Made by a program: the position numbers and the translations under genes
Source: Corynebacterium minutissimum
GTDB taxonomy: Bacteria; Actinomycetota; Actinomycetes; Mycobacteriales; Mycobacteriaceae
Length of the DNA: 64,000 bases
NCBI RefSeq assembly: GCF_016889765.1
Contig: NZ_CP069533.1
Location: 868,001 to 932,000, forward strand
Direction: 5' to 3'
Shown here: one piece after another, positions 37,140 through 45,873 of the stretch
Numbering within the stretch: the stretch's first letter is position 1
Layout of the letters: every line of letters begins with the position of its first letter
Notes under the pieces: model-generated
Told to the model about the DNA's origin: nothing
Databases searched by the model: none
The model's input: the letters and a program-made list of their open reading frames with translations, nothing else

Positions 37140-38234
37140 TTAGGCCGGGGGCCCGACGGTACGGCCGGCGTGGAACGTTGTGTTCAGCACCTTGCGGGGC
37201 GGCTCCTGCGGCGGGGTACTTGGGCGACTGATGAGGTCGGCGAGCATATTTCCCGCGGCCGCGCCTTTCGCTTTGTTGGGCTGCACGACGGTGCTCAAAC
37301 CCACGGCTAAGGCTGGGGCGATGCCATCGAAGCCGGTAACAGACAACTGCGAAGGCACGGCGATGCCGTGGTCGCGCGCATAAGCCAGCACACCCAGCGC
37401 CATTGAGTCCGTCGTGCACAGCACTGCAGTAAGCTCCGGATGCTCGGTGAGCAATTCCTCCGCGGCAGCGTAGGCCGTGCGGGAATCATTAATGTGCCGG
37501 GTAACCACGGGAATCGACTCCGGAGAAAGACCAGCTTCCTGAAAGACGTCCAAGGCTCCCAGAACGCGTGAGCGCTGCACGTGCATATCGGCGGCCGCCA
37601 GCTGCTCGGGAGATACGAAACCGTCGAGACGCTCGCGGTGCAGGCGGATGGTGAGGATGCCGATGTGGGTATGGGAGGCGTCGATAAGCGCGCGCGCTGC
37701 TGGAGCAATGGCAGCCCTGTCATCGATACCCACGAAGGGCAAGCCAGAATCCGTGGGCTGGTCACAGACCACGACCGGCAGCCCGCGCCGTCGCACGGCC
37801 TCAAGATAAGCATCACCCGCAGCCACGGAATACACCACGAACCCGTCCACAGCAGCGGAGCCGACGAGTTGGCCTGCGCGAGCGTCATCGGACGCGCCCA
37901 CCGTATCGGGACCAGCCGGAATGAGGGTCAGCGTCGTGCTCGCGCCCGCGGAGGCCTCCGCCATGCCGGCAAGGAAGTCAACGGATGCCATGTCCTCGAA
38001 GGCATAGGACAGGTGCTCAGTGAGCAGCACCCCCACCGAGCCTTGGCGGCGCGTGCGCAGGCTGCGCGCGGTGGGGTCTGGGCCGACGTAACCGCGGGCG
38101 GCGGCTGCGGCCAGGATGCGCTCACGGGTGGCAGGTGCCAGCTGGTCAGGGCGGTTATACGCGTTGGACACCGTGGTGCGGGAAACCCCGAGTTCGGCGG
38201 CGAGCGAGGCCAGCGTGGTGCTGCGAATGGACAT
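37140..38234 (-). CDS. ipsA: LacI-family transcriptional regulator (IpsA-like)
   Basis: A 364-residue regulator. The HTH at the N-terminus reads TTLASLAAELGVSRTTVSNA with the hinge region RSLRTRRQGSVGVLL. A periplasmic-binding-protein-like sensor domain follows (about 65-345), with FVGIDDRAAI and TGFDGIAPALAVGLSTV. I chose the ATG at 38234 because AAGG lies 9 bp before it and the HTH begins at once. In C. glutamicum a LacI protein at this position (IpsA) controls inositol-phosphate and envelope lipid genes (recalled); the ligand here is inferred. It diverges from the zinc operon. Confidence 0.82.
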   Translation of the reverse strand: MSIRSTTLASLAAELGVSRTTVSNAYNRPDQLAPATRERILAAAAARGYVGPDPTARSLRTRRQGSVGVLLTEHLSYAFEDMASVDFLAGMAEASAGASTTLTLIPAGPDTVGASDDARAGQLVGSAAVDGFVVYSVAAGDAYLEAVRRRGLPVVVCDQPTDSGLPFVGIDDRAAIAPAARALIDASHTHIGILTIRLHRERLDGFVSPEQLAAADMHVQRSRVLGALDVFQEAGLSPESIPVVTRHINDSRTAYAAAEELLTEHPELTAVLCTTDSMALGVLAYARDHGIAVPSQLSVTGFDGIAPALAVGLSTVVQPNKAKGAAAGNMLADLISRPSTPPQEPPRKVLNTTFHAGRTVGPPA

Positions 38235-38269
38235 GCCGGTAACCTTACCCGTTTTCAACCCATTATCAT

Positions 38270-38300
38270 TTGACAACAATTTTCACTAGACCGTTAGAAT
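38270..38300 (+). promoter_or_regulatory. znuA promoter with Zur-like box, apparently leaderless
   Basis: TTGACA (38270-38275) and TAGAAT (38295-38300; 19-bp spacer) precede an ATG 7 bp downstream (38308) with no ribosome site. The 15-mer TGACAACAATTTTCA (38271-38285) matches the Fur/Zur-type dyad TGAnAA...TTnTCA at 5 of 7 pairs and lies between the boxes, where a repressor would block transcription. Confidence 0.6.
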
Positions 38301-38307
38301 GAAGACC

Positions 38308-39441
38308 ATGACTACATCGCTCTCACGCCATGCTTGGCACCGACCCACCGCTCTCCTTTTCACCGCCGTCCTCGGCGCTGCATCGCTGACCGCCTGCTCC
38401 TCTGGTGGCGACAACGCCGACGGTGGCGCGGGGGCCGGAAGCGATAAGGAGACCATCCACGTCGTCGCCTCGACGTCGATCTGGGCTGATGTGGCGCAAG
38501 CAGTGGTCGATACCGCGAAGACCGACGTCAACATCGATGTCAAGGCTATCGTCACCGGCAATGACGTGGACCCGCACCACTTCGAGCCGACCGCAGCCGA
38601 CATCGCCCGTGCTAACGAAGCCGATGTCATCATTGCCGGCGGCGGTGGCTATGATGCCTGGCTCTACCAGGCCGTGAAGAACCAGGACGATATCATCCAC
38701 GCCCTGCCCCTCACTGAACATTCGCACGACCATGACGACCATGACCACGGGCATGAGCATGAGCACGGCGACCATGACCACGGACATGAGCATGACCACG
38801 CTCATGACGAGCACGCACACGAAGAGGGCCTCGACCACGCTCATGACGAGCATGCCCACGAGCACGGCCATGACCATGACGCCGAGACCGTAAGCATGGA
38901 CGAGGCCAAGAAGATTGCCGCCGAGCACCCGGAGAAAATAACCAATATCGAGGGCAATGAGCACGTCTGGTACGACGCCGCCGCCATCGAGAAAGTCGCC
39001 ACCGAGGTCGCGGCCATGGTCAACAAGACCAACCCGGATGCCAAGGCAACCGCGAACCCGCTGCTGAAGAGGGTGGAGAAGATTAAGGCGCGCGTCGAGA
39101 AGCTGCCCACGAAGAACTACGCGCAGACCGAGCCGATTGCGGACTACATCATGAAGTACACCGACAGCACCGACGTCACCCCGGAGGGCTACCGCAAGGC
39201 CACCGTTGCCGAGGGCGAGCCGAGTGCCGCTGACCTAGCGAGCTTCCTCGAGGCCATCACCAACGGCGAGGTGGACCTGCTCATCTTCAACCCGCAAACC
39301 GAAACCGACATGACCCAGCGCATCCGACAGGCCGCCGAGGACAAGGACATCCCGGTCGTCGAGATTGGAGAGACCCCGCCGGAGAACACCAACTTCCTTG
39401 ACTACTACGAGGAAGCCGTCAGCGCTCTCGAGGCCGCTTAA
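38308..39441 (+). CDS. znuA: Zinc ABC transporter substrate-binding lipoprotein
   Basis: A 377-residue cluster A-I metal-binding protein. The lipobox is SLTAC. A His-rich loop (about 138-192) holds dozens of His/Asp/Glu, the hallmark of zinc rather than manganese binders. Metal ligands include the His in DPHHFEPT and the late Asp/His-type positions. I start at ATG 38308 because the -10 box ends 7 bp earlier; ATG 38299 overlaps that box. It is the first gene of the three-gene operon with ATPase and permease. Confidence 0.92.
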   Translation: MTTSLSRHAWHRPTALLFTAVLGAASLTACSSGGDNADGGAGAGSDKETIHVVASTSIWADVAQAVVDTAKTDVNIDVKAIVTGNDVDPHHFEPTAADIARANEADVIIAGGGGYDAWLYQAVKNQDDIIHALPLTEHSHDHDDHDHGHEHEHGDHDHGHEHDHAHDEHAHEEGLDHAHDEHAHEHGHDHDAETVSMDEAKKIAAEHPEKITNIEGNEHVWYDAAAIEKVATEVAAMVNKTNPDAKATANPLLKRVEKIKARVEKLPTKNYAQTEPIADYIMKYTDSTDVTPEGYRKATVAEGEPSAADLASFLEAITNGEVDLLIFNPQTETDMTQRIRQAAEDKDIPVVEIGETPPENTNFLDYYEEAVSALEAA

Positions 39442-40143
39442 GTGCTTGTCTCCTTTCACAATGCCGCAGTGGAACCACTGTGGTCGGAGCTGAATCTCGC
39501 CGTGGACCGCGGCGAGTTCATCGCCGTTTTGGGGCCCAACGGTGTGGGGAAATCGACGCTACTCGGAACCATCCTGGGAACGCGGAAGCTCACGACGGGC
39601 ACGGTGGACGTCGATTGTCGCGTGGGTTTCATCCCCCAACAGCGCATGTTCCCCGCTGACCTCCCGCTGCGCGCCCGCGACCTCGTGTCCCTCTCCTTGG
39701 CACACGGCGCTTTCCGACGCCGCCGCCCACCCCACCACCGCGTCGACGCACTGCTGGAGGAAGTCGGCGCAACGGGCATAGCGGATCGGCGCGTGGGCCA
39801 GCTCTCCGGCGGCCAGCAACAGCTCGTCCGCCAGGCGCAAGCCCTCGCCAACGACCCAGAGCTCATCCTCGCCGACGAACCACTCTTGTCGCTGGATCCG
39901 GGGCGGCAGCAGGCGACCGTCGAGAAGCTCAATGCGTGGCGTCACGAGCGCGGCACCTCCATCCTCTTCGTCACCCACGGCATCAATCCCGTGCTGGGTG
40001 TGGTGGACAAGGTGCTCTACCTCGCGCCCAACGGGCACATGTTCGGCACGGTGGATGAGGTCATGCGCTCGGAGGTGCTCTCGGAGCTGTACGGCTCGTC
40101 CGTGAAGGTCCTCAACGTCGATGGGAGGCTCATCGTTGTCTAA
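39442..40143 (+). CDS. znuC: Zinc ABC transporter ATP-binding protein
   Basis: A 233-residue ATPase. Walker A is GPNGVGKST (about 32-40), signature LSGGQQQLVRQAQ, Walker B LILADEPLLSLD and the H-loop VTHG. The GTG start comes directly after the znuA stop, so it is coupled. It energises zinc import with the permease downstream. Confidence 0.92.
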   Translation: MLVSFHNAAVEPLWSELNLAVDRGEFIAVLGPNGVGKSTLLGTILGTRKLTTGTVDVDCRVGFIPQQRMFPADLPLRARDLVSLSLAHGAFRRRRPPHHRVDALLEEVGATGIADRRVGQLSGGQQQLVRQAQALANDPELILADEPLLSLDPGRQQATVEKLNAWRHERGTSILFVTHGINPVLGVVDKVLYLAPNGHMFGTVDEVMRSEVLSELYGSSVKVLNVDGRLIVV

Positions 40144-41074
40144 GTTCCTCGAGGATACTCAGTATTTGCTGGGCGTCGATTTCGTACAGGATGCACTCAT
40201 CGCCTGCGCACTCCTGGGCATCCTGTCAGGCGTAATGACCTCGCTCATCGTGCTGCGCCAGATGTCTTTTTCCGTGCATGCCACCTCGGAGCTCGCGCTC
40301 ATGGGTGCCGCCGCAGCGCTGTTGTTCGGCCTCAACATCGGTTTCGGCGCCATTGCCGGTGCCATCGTCGCCGCCATCATCCTGGCTGTGCTGGGACTCA
40401 AAGGCCAGCAAGACAGCGCCATCGGTGTGGTCATGAGCTTTGGGCTGGGCCTCTCAGTGTTGTTCCTGCATCTCTACCCTGGCAATGCCAACACGGCGAT
40501 GACGCTGCTGACCGGCCAAATCGTCGGCGTGTCCTCGGCGTCGGTGTGGCTGCTCGCGGCCACGACCGCCATCATTGTCGCGGCGGTCACCATCCTGTGG
40601 CGCCCCCTACTCTTTGCTTCCGCGGACCCCGTCATGGCGCAGGCAGCGGGCGTGCCGGTGAAAGCCCTCTCCGTGGTCTTCGCAGTTCTCGTCGGTTTGA
40701 CCGCCGCGCAGTCGGTGCAGATCGTCGGCTCGCTGCTCGTCATGGCTTTGCTCATCACGCCGGGCGCGGCGGCAGTGCAGATTACCTCCTCCCCGCTGCG
40801 CGCGGTGGTGTGGGCAACCATCTTCGCGGAGGTCTCCGCCGTGGGAGGGTTTATTCTGTCGCTAGCGCCGGGCCTGCCGGTGTCGGTCTTCGTGACCACT
40901 ATTTCTTTTGTCATTTACCTGGTTTGCCGTCTAATCGGCTGGCTACGCAACCGCCGCGCGGTTCGCGACGACATCGCCGCCGCCCGCGTCACCAAAGCTC
41001 ACTTCGAGGGCCGCAGCGATTCGGAAAAGCACCACACCAGCACCCACGACGAGCACTGCGCCCACCCCGACTAA
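40136..41074 (+). CDS. znuB: Zinc ABC transporter permease
   Basis: A permease of about 312 residues with eight or nine membrane helices (ABC-3 family; GQIVGVSSASVWLL, VVGLTAAQSVQIVGSLLVMA-like core). I use TTG 40136 as start because GGGAGG lies 7 bp before it and the overlap with znuC is then a normal 8 bp. ATG 40121 is an alternative without a ribosome site. The C-terminal tail is His-rich (KHHTSTHDEHCAH), possibly binding zinc in the cytosol. Confidence 0.9.
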   Translation: MSKFLEDTQYLLGVDFVQDALIACALLGILSGVMTSLIVLRQMSFSVHATSELALMGAAAALLFGLNIGFGAIAGAIVAAIILAVLGLKGQQDSAIGVVMSFGLGLSVLFLHLYPGNANTAMTLLTGQIVGVSSASVWLLAATTAIIVAAVTILWRPLLFASADPVMAQAAGVPVKALSVVFAVLVGLTAAQSVQIVGSLLVMALLITPGAAAVQITSSPLRAVVWATIFAEVSAVGGFILSLAPGLPVSVFVTTISFVIYLVCRLIGWLRNRRAVRDDIAAARVTKAHFEGRSDSEKHHTSTHDEHCAHPD

Positions 41075-41085
41075 ACTTTTGTTCC

Positions 41086-41886
41086 ATGACCATCGTGGAA
41101 TTTCAGGGATTCAAGCGTAAATACACCGTCGTCGCGCCGGAAGATCCCGGCCCGAACCAGCTGCTTTTCCTCCACGGTTCGCTGCAAAATGGCAGCGTGA
41201 TGCGGCGCTTTACAAACGGCACTTTTGATGAGCTCGCCGCCCGCACGGGCACGGTGGTTGTCTACCCCGACGGTGTGGATAGGCACTTCAACGACGCCCG
41301 CGGGGTACTGCCGGTCAAGGCCCGTGAGCTTGGCATTGACGACGTCGCCTTTCTCCAGCACGTCGCCGCCACCGTGCAGGAGGAATACGGCACGCAGCGC
41401 ACCTACGCCTGCGGTTATTCCAACGGTGGGCAGATGGTAATACGCCTGCTTTTCGACGCCCCCGGCTTCCTCGACGGCGCCTGCATCTTCGCCTCGACGA
41501 TGGGCAGCGGCGCTAACCATGCGCCGTCTAATCCCGAGGGCTATAAGCCCACCCCAATTCTCATGATGCACGGCACTGCGGACCCGCTAGCGCCTTATGA
41601 AGGCGGCCAAGCTGGCCTCGCGAATAGCTCCCGCGGCGAGGTTACTTCCGCGTTGTGGACTGCGCAGCGCTTCGCCACGATGAACGGTTGCTCTAAGGCC
41701 AAGGTAACCCGCCCGTTTTCTGATGTGTCTTTGCACTCCTGGGAAGGTGACAACCCCGTCGAACTGTGGACCATGGAAGGCGTGGGCCACGTCATCCCCT
41801 CGGGCAACGGGCTCGACGCGCGCTTGGGCCCGAATACCGATAGCTTCATCGCAGCCCAGGTGGTGGAGGACTTCTTCGGCTTTTAG
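41086..41886 (+). CDS. PHB depolymerase/feruloyl-esterase-like alpha/beta hydrolase
   Basis: A 266-residue hydrolase with no signal peptide, so probably cytosolic. HGSLQNG gives the oxyanion region. The Ser is in CGYSNGGQMV (about 111), the Asp in HGTADPLAPY and the His in EGVGHVIPSG. It resembles the LpqC/poly(3-hydroxybutyrate) depolymerase family; no PHB genes are nearby, so the true substrate is probably another ester. A TAAACT box (41072-41077) ends 8 bp before the ATG, overlapping the znuB stop. Confidence 0.83.
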   Translation: MTIVEFQGFKRKYTVVAPEDPGPNQLLFLHGSLQNGSVMRRFTNGTFDELAARTGTVVVYPDGVDRHFNDARGVLPVKARELGIDDVAFLQHVAATVQEEYGTQRTYACGYSNGGQMVIRLLFDAPGFLDGACIFASTMGSGANHAPSNPEGYKPTPILMMHGTADPLAPYEGGQAGLANSSRGEVTSALWTAQRFATMNGCSKAKVTRPFSDVSLHSWEGDNPVELWTMEGVGHVIPSGNGLDARLGPNTDSFIAAQVVEDFFGF

Positions 41887-41929
41887 CCCCGCGGCTCGCC
41901 TCCCCCACCACCTACCCAGCCCTGGAAAT

Positions 41930-42020
41930 GCAGCTCTCTGGTGGATTGCAGGGCGTCGGCAAGCGCGTGAAAATGCGAACAGGAGGTCTGGTTTTCCTGC
42001 CCTGGGAATTTGCAACAGGA
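41930..42020 (+). repeat. Direct repeat A flanking the bacteriocin island
   Basis: A 54-bp stretch (41930-41983) is identical to 45705-45758. Diverged similarity continues to about 42020. It has the same orientation as copy B. Confidence 0.92.
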
Positions 42021-42028
42021 TTGGCAGC

Positions 42029-42649
42029 TCAACCCATAGCGGGTAAGGTTTTGATGGCTAACTGGACTCTGTTCTCTGCAGCAAAGATGTCAAGCAGCTG
42101 GGAAACTATTTTCTTGATCATCGGCACAGAAAGATGTGTTTCTTCCGCGATGCCATTATTTGAGTGCCCACATACAATTCCGTTTAGAATTCGAAGCTGA
42201 ATTGCGGATAGTCGCTCGAGGTTTCGCTGCATATCTGGTTCAGACATTGTCCCAACAACTACGCCGTTTATATCGAAGCAACAACTTAATTTAAGGCCCC
42301 CATGGCCGGAGCGAGCTTCCCGGGTAACCACACAATATGCAGACGCGCCCAAATTGATTGCCTTTTGAAGCTTCTCACGCGAATGCTGTGAATAATCCAC
42401 CAAGTAAATGAAATCGCTGCTCTTTAACTCTTGTATATCCCATACCCAGGTCGCCGAGTCTTTGCGCTCGCACAACACCAGCAATTGCTCCTGTGAGCGA
42501 GACAATGCATTCAGCAGCTCCCTTTGAGTGGACGCACATTCAACCTGGGGCCAGAGGAAGTAGCGTCTTAGCTCATCGAGTATCGGTTGCTCATCGTCTC
42601 GGATGCCAGCGAGCAGACACGGCATATCCGAGTATTTCAATCGCCACAC
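42029..42649 (-). CDS. LuxR-type regulator of the bacteriocin operon
   Basis: A 206-residue protein. The C-terminal HTH (about 145-200: LSAIQLRILNGIVCGHSNNG, then IAEETHLSVPMIKKIVSQLL) is LuxR/NarL-like. The N-terminal 120 residues have the length of a receiver domain but lack a recognisable phospho-acceptor pocket, so control may be by ligand or partner rather than phosphorylation. The GTG start overlaps the ABC gene stop by one base (TAGTG), giving coupling. Base composition is AT-richer than the flanks. Gene assignment is firm; the regulated target is inferred. Confidence 0.8.
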   Translation of the reverse strand: MWRLKYSDMPCLLAGIRDDEQPILDELRRYFLWPQVECASTQRELLNALSRSQEQLLVLCERKDSATWVWDIQELKSSDFIYLVDYSQHSREKLQKAINLGASAYCVVTREARSGHGGLKLSCCFDINGVVVGTMSEPDMQRNLERLSAIQLRILNGIVCGHSNNGIAEETHLSVPMIKKIVSQLLDIFAAENRVQLAIKTLPAMG

Positions 42650-43275
42650 TAAAGCGTTACCTCGCAGTCTGCTTGGTCGGCTACATGCTTGGAATGCGTC
42701 GCGACGACGACAACGGCGCCTTGGTCAGCGAAAGCACGAAGGTGTTCAACAACCAGCTGAGCATTGTCCTCGTCAAGCGCACCGGTTGGCTCGTCCGCCA
42801 ATACGATTTTGGGCTTGGAAACGAGGATCCTCGCCAAGGCTACTCGTTGTTGTTCGCCGCCCGACAAGCCGCTGACCACACGCTTTTCATAGCCGCGTAA
42901 ACCAACCTGCGCCAAAGCGCTGTCTAGCGCCTCGTCGAAAGCACGGCGCGAAACGTTACTGGCTGCGAGCTTCACGTTGTCGACAACGGTGAGGTCAGGA
43001 ACCAAGCCGTAATCTTGAAAAAGATACCCAACGCATTCGCGTCGATACTTGCGCAGTCGACCTGCCGATAGCGATGCAATGTTGTTTCCATCCCACATGA
43101 TTGAGCCTTTGTCCGGCGAGATCAGACCGCCCAAGAGGTTCAACAGGGTGGTTTTCCCACTTCCGGAGACACCGGTTAATGCAGTCACCCGGCCAGCCGC
43201 AAAAGACCGCGTAAGGCCGGAAAGAATCATTTTTCCCTTCACACTGTAGTGAAGGTCTTCAACCTGAATTTCCAT
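42649..43275 (-). CDS. ABC transporter ATP-binding protein, bacteriocin-associated
   Basis: A 208-residue ATPase of the MacB/LolD type. Walker A is GVSGSGKTTLLN, signature LSGGEQQRVALARIL, Walker B IVLADEPTGALDED. It lies 3 bp after the DUF1430 gene. Such ATPases accompany lactococcin 972-group operons and are thought to give export or immunity. Confidence 0.9.
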   Translation of the reverse strand: MEIQVEDLHYSVKGKMILSGLTRSFAAGRVTALTGVSGSGKTTLLNLLGGLISPDKGSIMWDGNNIASLSAGRLRKYRRECVGYLFQDYGLVPDLTVVDNVKLAASNVSRRAFDEALDSALAQVGLRGYEKRVVSGLSGGEQQRVALARILVSKPKIVLADEPTGALDEDNAQLVVEHLRAFADQGAVVVVATHSKHVADQADCEVTL

Positions 43276-43278
43276 ATC

Positions 43279-45264
43279 CTAATTTCCCTCGCTGTCTGTC
43301 CAGCGCATTTGATTTCGCGCACTAATCCACAAGGTCAAACCGATTGAAATACACATCCACACGATCGAAAATGCGACGACAGCAAGAACGGTTGCCGTGG
43401 ACCACCTGTTTTCAAACCCCATCGACCACGTTGATGGATAGTGCGATTCCAGTTGTTCCTTATGCTCGCGCAAACGATACAAAACCCAGCCGATGGTGGT
43501 AACGAAAAAGAATAGCTCGGCCAGCAGAATCTTCCTGCACATCTTCCACGGGCTGCGCCCACAAATGAAGGAAACATAGAGCTCTCGCCGGAACGCCACC
43601 TGGAAACTGAAAAGCCCCGCGACGATTAACAAGGAAACCAGTAATATCGCTACGACCGTATTTAACGACCAAAGGCTGAATTGATCTTTGGCTTCCTCAA
43701 GGGACGATCGCCAGGAATCAGCATGCGGTTGTGCCGTGGCAAGCACCTTGCCCACCGTCCCATCTTTCAGCTCACCAACGACAGTTGGCTCGATGGCAAG
43801 GAGGACTTTCTGCGAGGCTTTCGCGAGTAAATTCCGGTCACCGATAGCTTCAAGCCCCACTGGTAACGAGACCACAATGGGGTCATTAATTACTGGCCGC
43901 AGCTCAACGTCATAGGAAAAGACTTGCCCAAGCGAACAATCCTCTTTCCAGTTAAAATCTGGAACTTTCTTCTTCGCGAGTTCGGCTTCAAATGCAACGG
44001 AGTCAATAATCGTCTGTTTGGATTCTTCACTGAGGGCAACGGGAGCACAAACGGTTACGTCTTCTTCAGAAGGGGAAACACCAGCTTGAACGGCGAACCG
44101 ATGGTTGCTGAGAATAACCGGGGCTTCCAGTTGAGTCGGCCAGGTAAGCCAAAAAGGATCCGCTAAGAGTAGCTTTCCTTCGCGGTCCGCCTGACGCAAG
44201 GGCGCTGCAGCTGCAGCCTGTTCTTTTTCATCCGGAGTGATATTCGAGCTCAGGGCAAACTCTTGCTCATTGGCATGTCCGCTCCAATACGGTTGCAATT
44301 CCTCTCGCGCGGACACCTCAGCACCGGTATCAACCACCTGCGAAAGTGCCGTCAGGCTCGTCAAGAGTGCCAATAGCCGGACAGCATACAGTGCGTAGGT
44401 AATTGGACGCGCCCGAACCTTGCCTTTGATGGCCTGCGGGATCGAAATATTTCGAACCAATAACTGCCCGAGCACATAGCCCAGCGCCAAACCGACCCAT
44501 TGGAGCAACACAGAAACGCCGAAAAAGGCCCAAAACAACGTCGCTTCTGCCCAGTCGTTGTAAAGATACAATGCCGCCGCAATAAAAATGATCGCAAGAA
44601 AAAATGGTAGCCATGTTTGCTTGGCAAGCCGCGTTACATCAAGCCTTAGCGTCTGCGATAGCTTTAGCCCCAAAAGTCTGTGAATGCCGATTTCGCGAGC
44701 CCGCACTAGGCAGTGCCCGCCACCCAACACGAGCGCGAGTAGAAAAGCAGCCGCGACCAACAAAGGCAGCGACGAAGTCATGACGAAACTCCAAGTCAAG
44801 TTCTGGAGCCCTATCACGGAATACCCGCGCTCCTCCAACCATGTCGTTAGGTCTCGAGCGTCGTTTTCCGATCCTTTAATGTTAAAAACTTGGCGCGGTT
44901 CCTTAGTCGGAATTTCCGACAATGGATACCAAACAAGCTTTTCGCCTCTCTGAAACTTTTGAGACTCAAAGTTAGCTACACCTGAAGGCAGAGCCGAGGA
45001 GTAGATTCGCAGCTCACCATCCGAATCAGCTAGCGAGGAGTAATAAATCGATACGTCAAATCCTGAGTCCCCTGCAAATTCAGAAAGCTCAGGAAACAGT
45101 GTTTCTGTGTGACTGTCAGGTTTGAAGTCTTCGATCTGGACAAACTCGTTGCCAAGCCGATAATCCAGAGTCGATAAGAGGCTGGCTCCGACAAAGGCAA
45201 TGAATGCGCTAATAACCGTAGAGAGCAAAATCCCTACGGTTAGTAGTCTGACTGAAGTTTTCAT
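43279..45264 (-). CDS. Bacteriocin-associated integral membrane protein (DUF1430-like)
   Basis: A 661-residue FtsX/MacB-like permease. One N-terminal membrane helix (about 8-30), a long extracytoplasmic region, a block of helices at about 165-320, a second large loop, and further helices at about 545-650. This layout is that of the lactococcin 972-associated membrane protein family. It lies 6 bp after the bacteriocin gene and 3 bp before the ATPase gene. Composition is clearly AT-rich; the 60 bases from 43321 are about 43% GC. Confidence 0.85.
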   Translation of the reverse strand: MKTSVRLLTVGILLSTVISAFIAFVGASLLSTLDYRLGNEFVQIEDFKPDSHTETLFPELSEFAGDSGFDVSIYYSSLADSDGELRIYSSALPSGVANFESQKFQRGEKLVWYPLSEIPTKEPRQVFNIKGSENDARDLTTWLEERGYSVIGLQNLTWSFVMTSSLPLLVAAAFLLALVLGGGHCLVRAREIGIHRLLGLKLSQTLRLDVTRLAKQTWLPFFLAIIFIAAALYLYNDWAEATLFWAFFGVSVLLQWVGLALGYVLGQLLVRNISIPQAIKGKVRARPITYALYAVRLLALLTSLTALSQVVDTGAEVSAREELQPYWSGHANEQEFALSSNITPDEKEQAAAAAPLRQADREGKLLLADPFWLTWPTQLEAPVILSNHRFAVQAGVSPSEEDVTVCAPVALSEESKQTIIDSVAFEAELAKKKVPDFNWKEDCSLGQVFSYDVELRPVINDPIVVSLPVGLEAIGDRNLLAKASQKVLLAIEPTVVGELKDGTVGKVLATAQPHADSWRSSLEEAKDQFSLWSLNTVVAILLVSLLIVAGLFSFQVAFRRELYVSFICGRSPWKMCRKILLAELFFFVTTIGWVLYRLREHKEQLESHYPSTWSMGFENRWSTATVLAVVAFSIVWMCISIGLTLWISARNQMRWTDSEGN

Positions 45265-45270
45265 CGAGCC

Positions 45271-45564
45271 TTAGCAGTGTCGGTAATAGGACTTATTTCC
45301 AGAGGGCTTCTTGGGAGCTGTTGCTCGTGACCAAGTGTTTTTGTTGACGCAACCGCTATCCGACTTGAAGGTACCAACAGCAGTTGAACCGTGCCGCACC
45401 CCATTGTGAAAGTAGTGCGACCAAACTTGGCCACTACCCGTACCGTAGTCCCACGTGCCGCCATCGATATTTACAATCGTGGCCCCAGCAACACCTGTAC
45501 CACCCAACGCCAACAAACCTGCGAGAGTTACTGAAACTGCTCGCTTAGACATGCTCACTTTCAT
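45271..45564 (-). CDS. Lactococcin 972-family bacteriocin precursor
   Basis: A 97-residue precursor. A Sec signal peptide (about 1-28, ending GVAGA) leaves a mature peptide of about 69 residues. It has the family pattern GGTWDYGTGSG, VWSHYFHNGVRHGSTAVG and paired Cys near the C-terminus, ending SYYRHC. Lactococcin 972 blocks septum formation by binding lipid II (known for the type member). I chose the ATG at 45564 because AAAGGA lies 6 bp upstream; ATG 45570 abuts that site. First gene of a four-gene operon. Confidence 0.9.
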   Translation of the reverse strand: MKVSMSKRAVSVTLAGLLALGGTGVAGATIVNIDGGTWDYGTGSGQVWSHYFHNGVRHGSTAVGTFKSDSGCVNKNTWSRATAPKKPSGNKSYYRHC

Positions 45565-45615
45565 AAGCATTCCTTTCTTGAGAAGGATCCGAACTTATAG
45601 CGCGCGATACTGAAA

Positions 45616-45644
45616 GATATACGCTGCCCCTAAACCGCATTCAA
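45616..45644 (-). promoter_or_regulatory. Candidate promoter of the bacteriocin operon
   Basis: On the leftward strand TTGAAT (45639-45644) and TATATC (45616-45621) are separated by 17 bp, about 50 bp before the start codon. A TTGACA also lies just upstream (45646-45651). Confidence 0.5.
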
Positions 45645-45704
45645 GTGTCAAAAGTTACCTTTCGCAGATTCATCAACTCCGCGCAAATATCCAGGCCTCA
45701 ATCC

Positions 45705-45796
45705 GCAGCTCTCTGGTGGATTGCAGGGCGTCGGCAAGCGCGTGAAAATGCGAACAGGTGGTCTGGGTTTCCAGCCCTGGACATTTGCGACCAGGA
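45705..45796 (+). repeat. Direct repeat B flanking the bacteriocin island
   Basis: Same orientation as copy A. The first 54 bp (45705-45758) are identical to 41930-41983, and scattered matches continue to about 45796. The interval 45565-45873 holds this repeat and the operon promoter and no credible gene. Confidence 0.92.
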
Positions 45797-45873
45797 CGGC
45801 GGGAGCTGCCCAGCAGACACATTGGAGGCAAACAAAAAGGCGCCACACAACGCGACGCCTTCCAAATTACTTG

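Noticed and set aside
38722..38884. Possible tandem DNA repeat in znuA
   Set aside because: The CATGACCA-like repeats simply encode the His-rich zinc loop, an expected family feature.
40546..41085. N-terminal extension of the esterase through the zinc permease gene
   Set aside because: The frame is open but runs through znuB out of frame with arginine-rich sequence. The hydrolase begins at 41086.
41930..42020. attL/attR of a phage or integrative element
   Set aside because: There is no integrase, no tRNA at either end, and the repeats are too diverged outside the 54-bp core. Homologous recombination between dispersed repeats is simpler.
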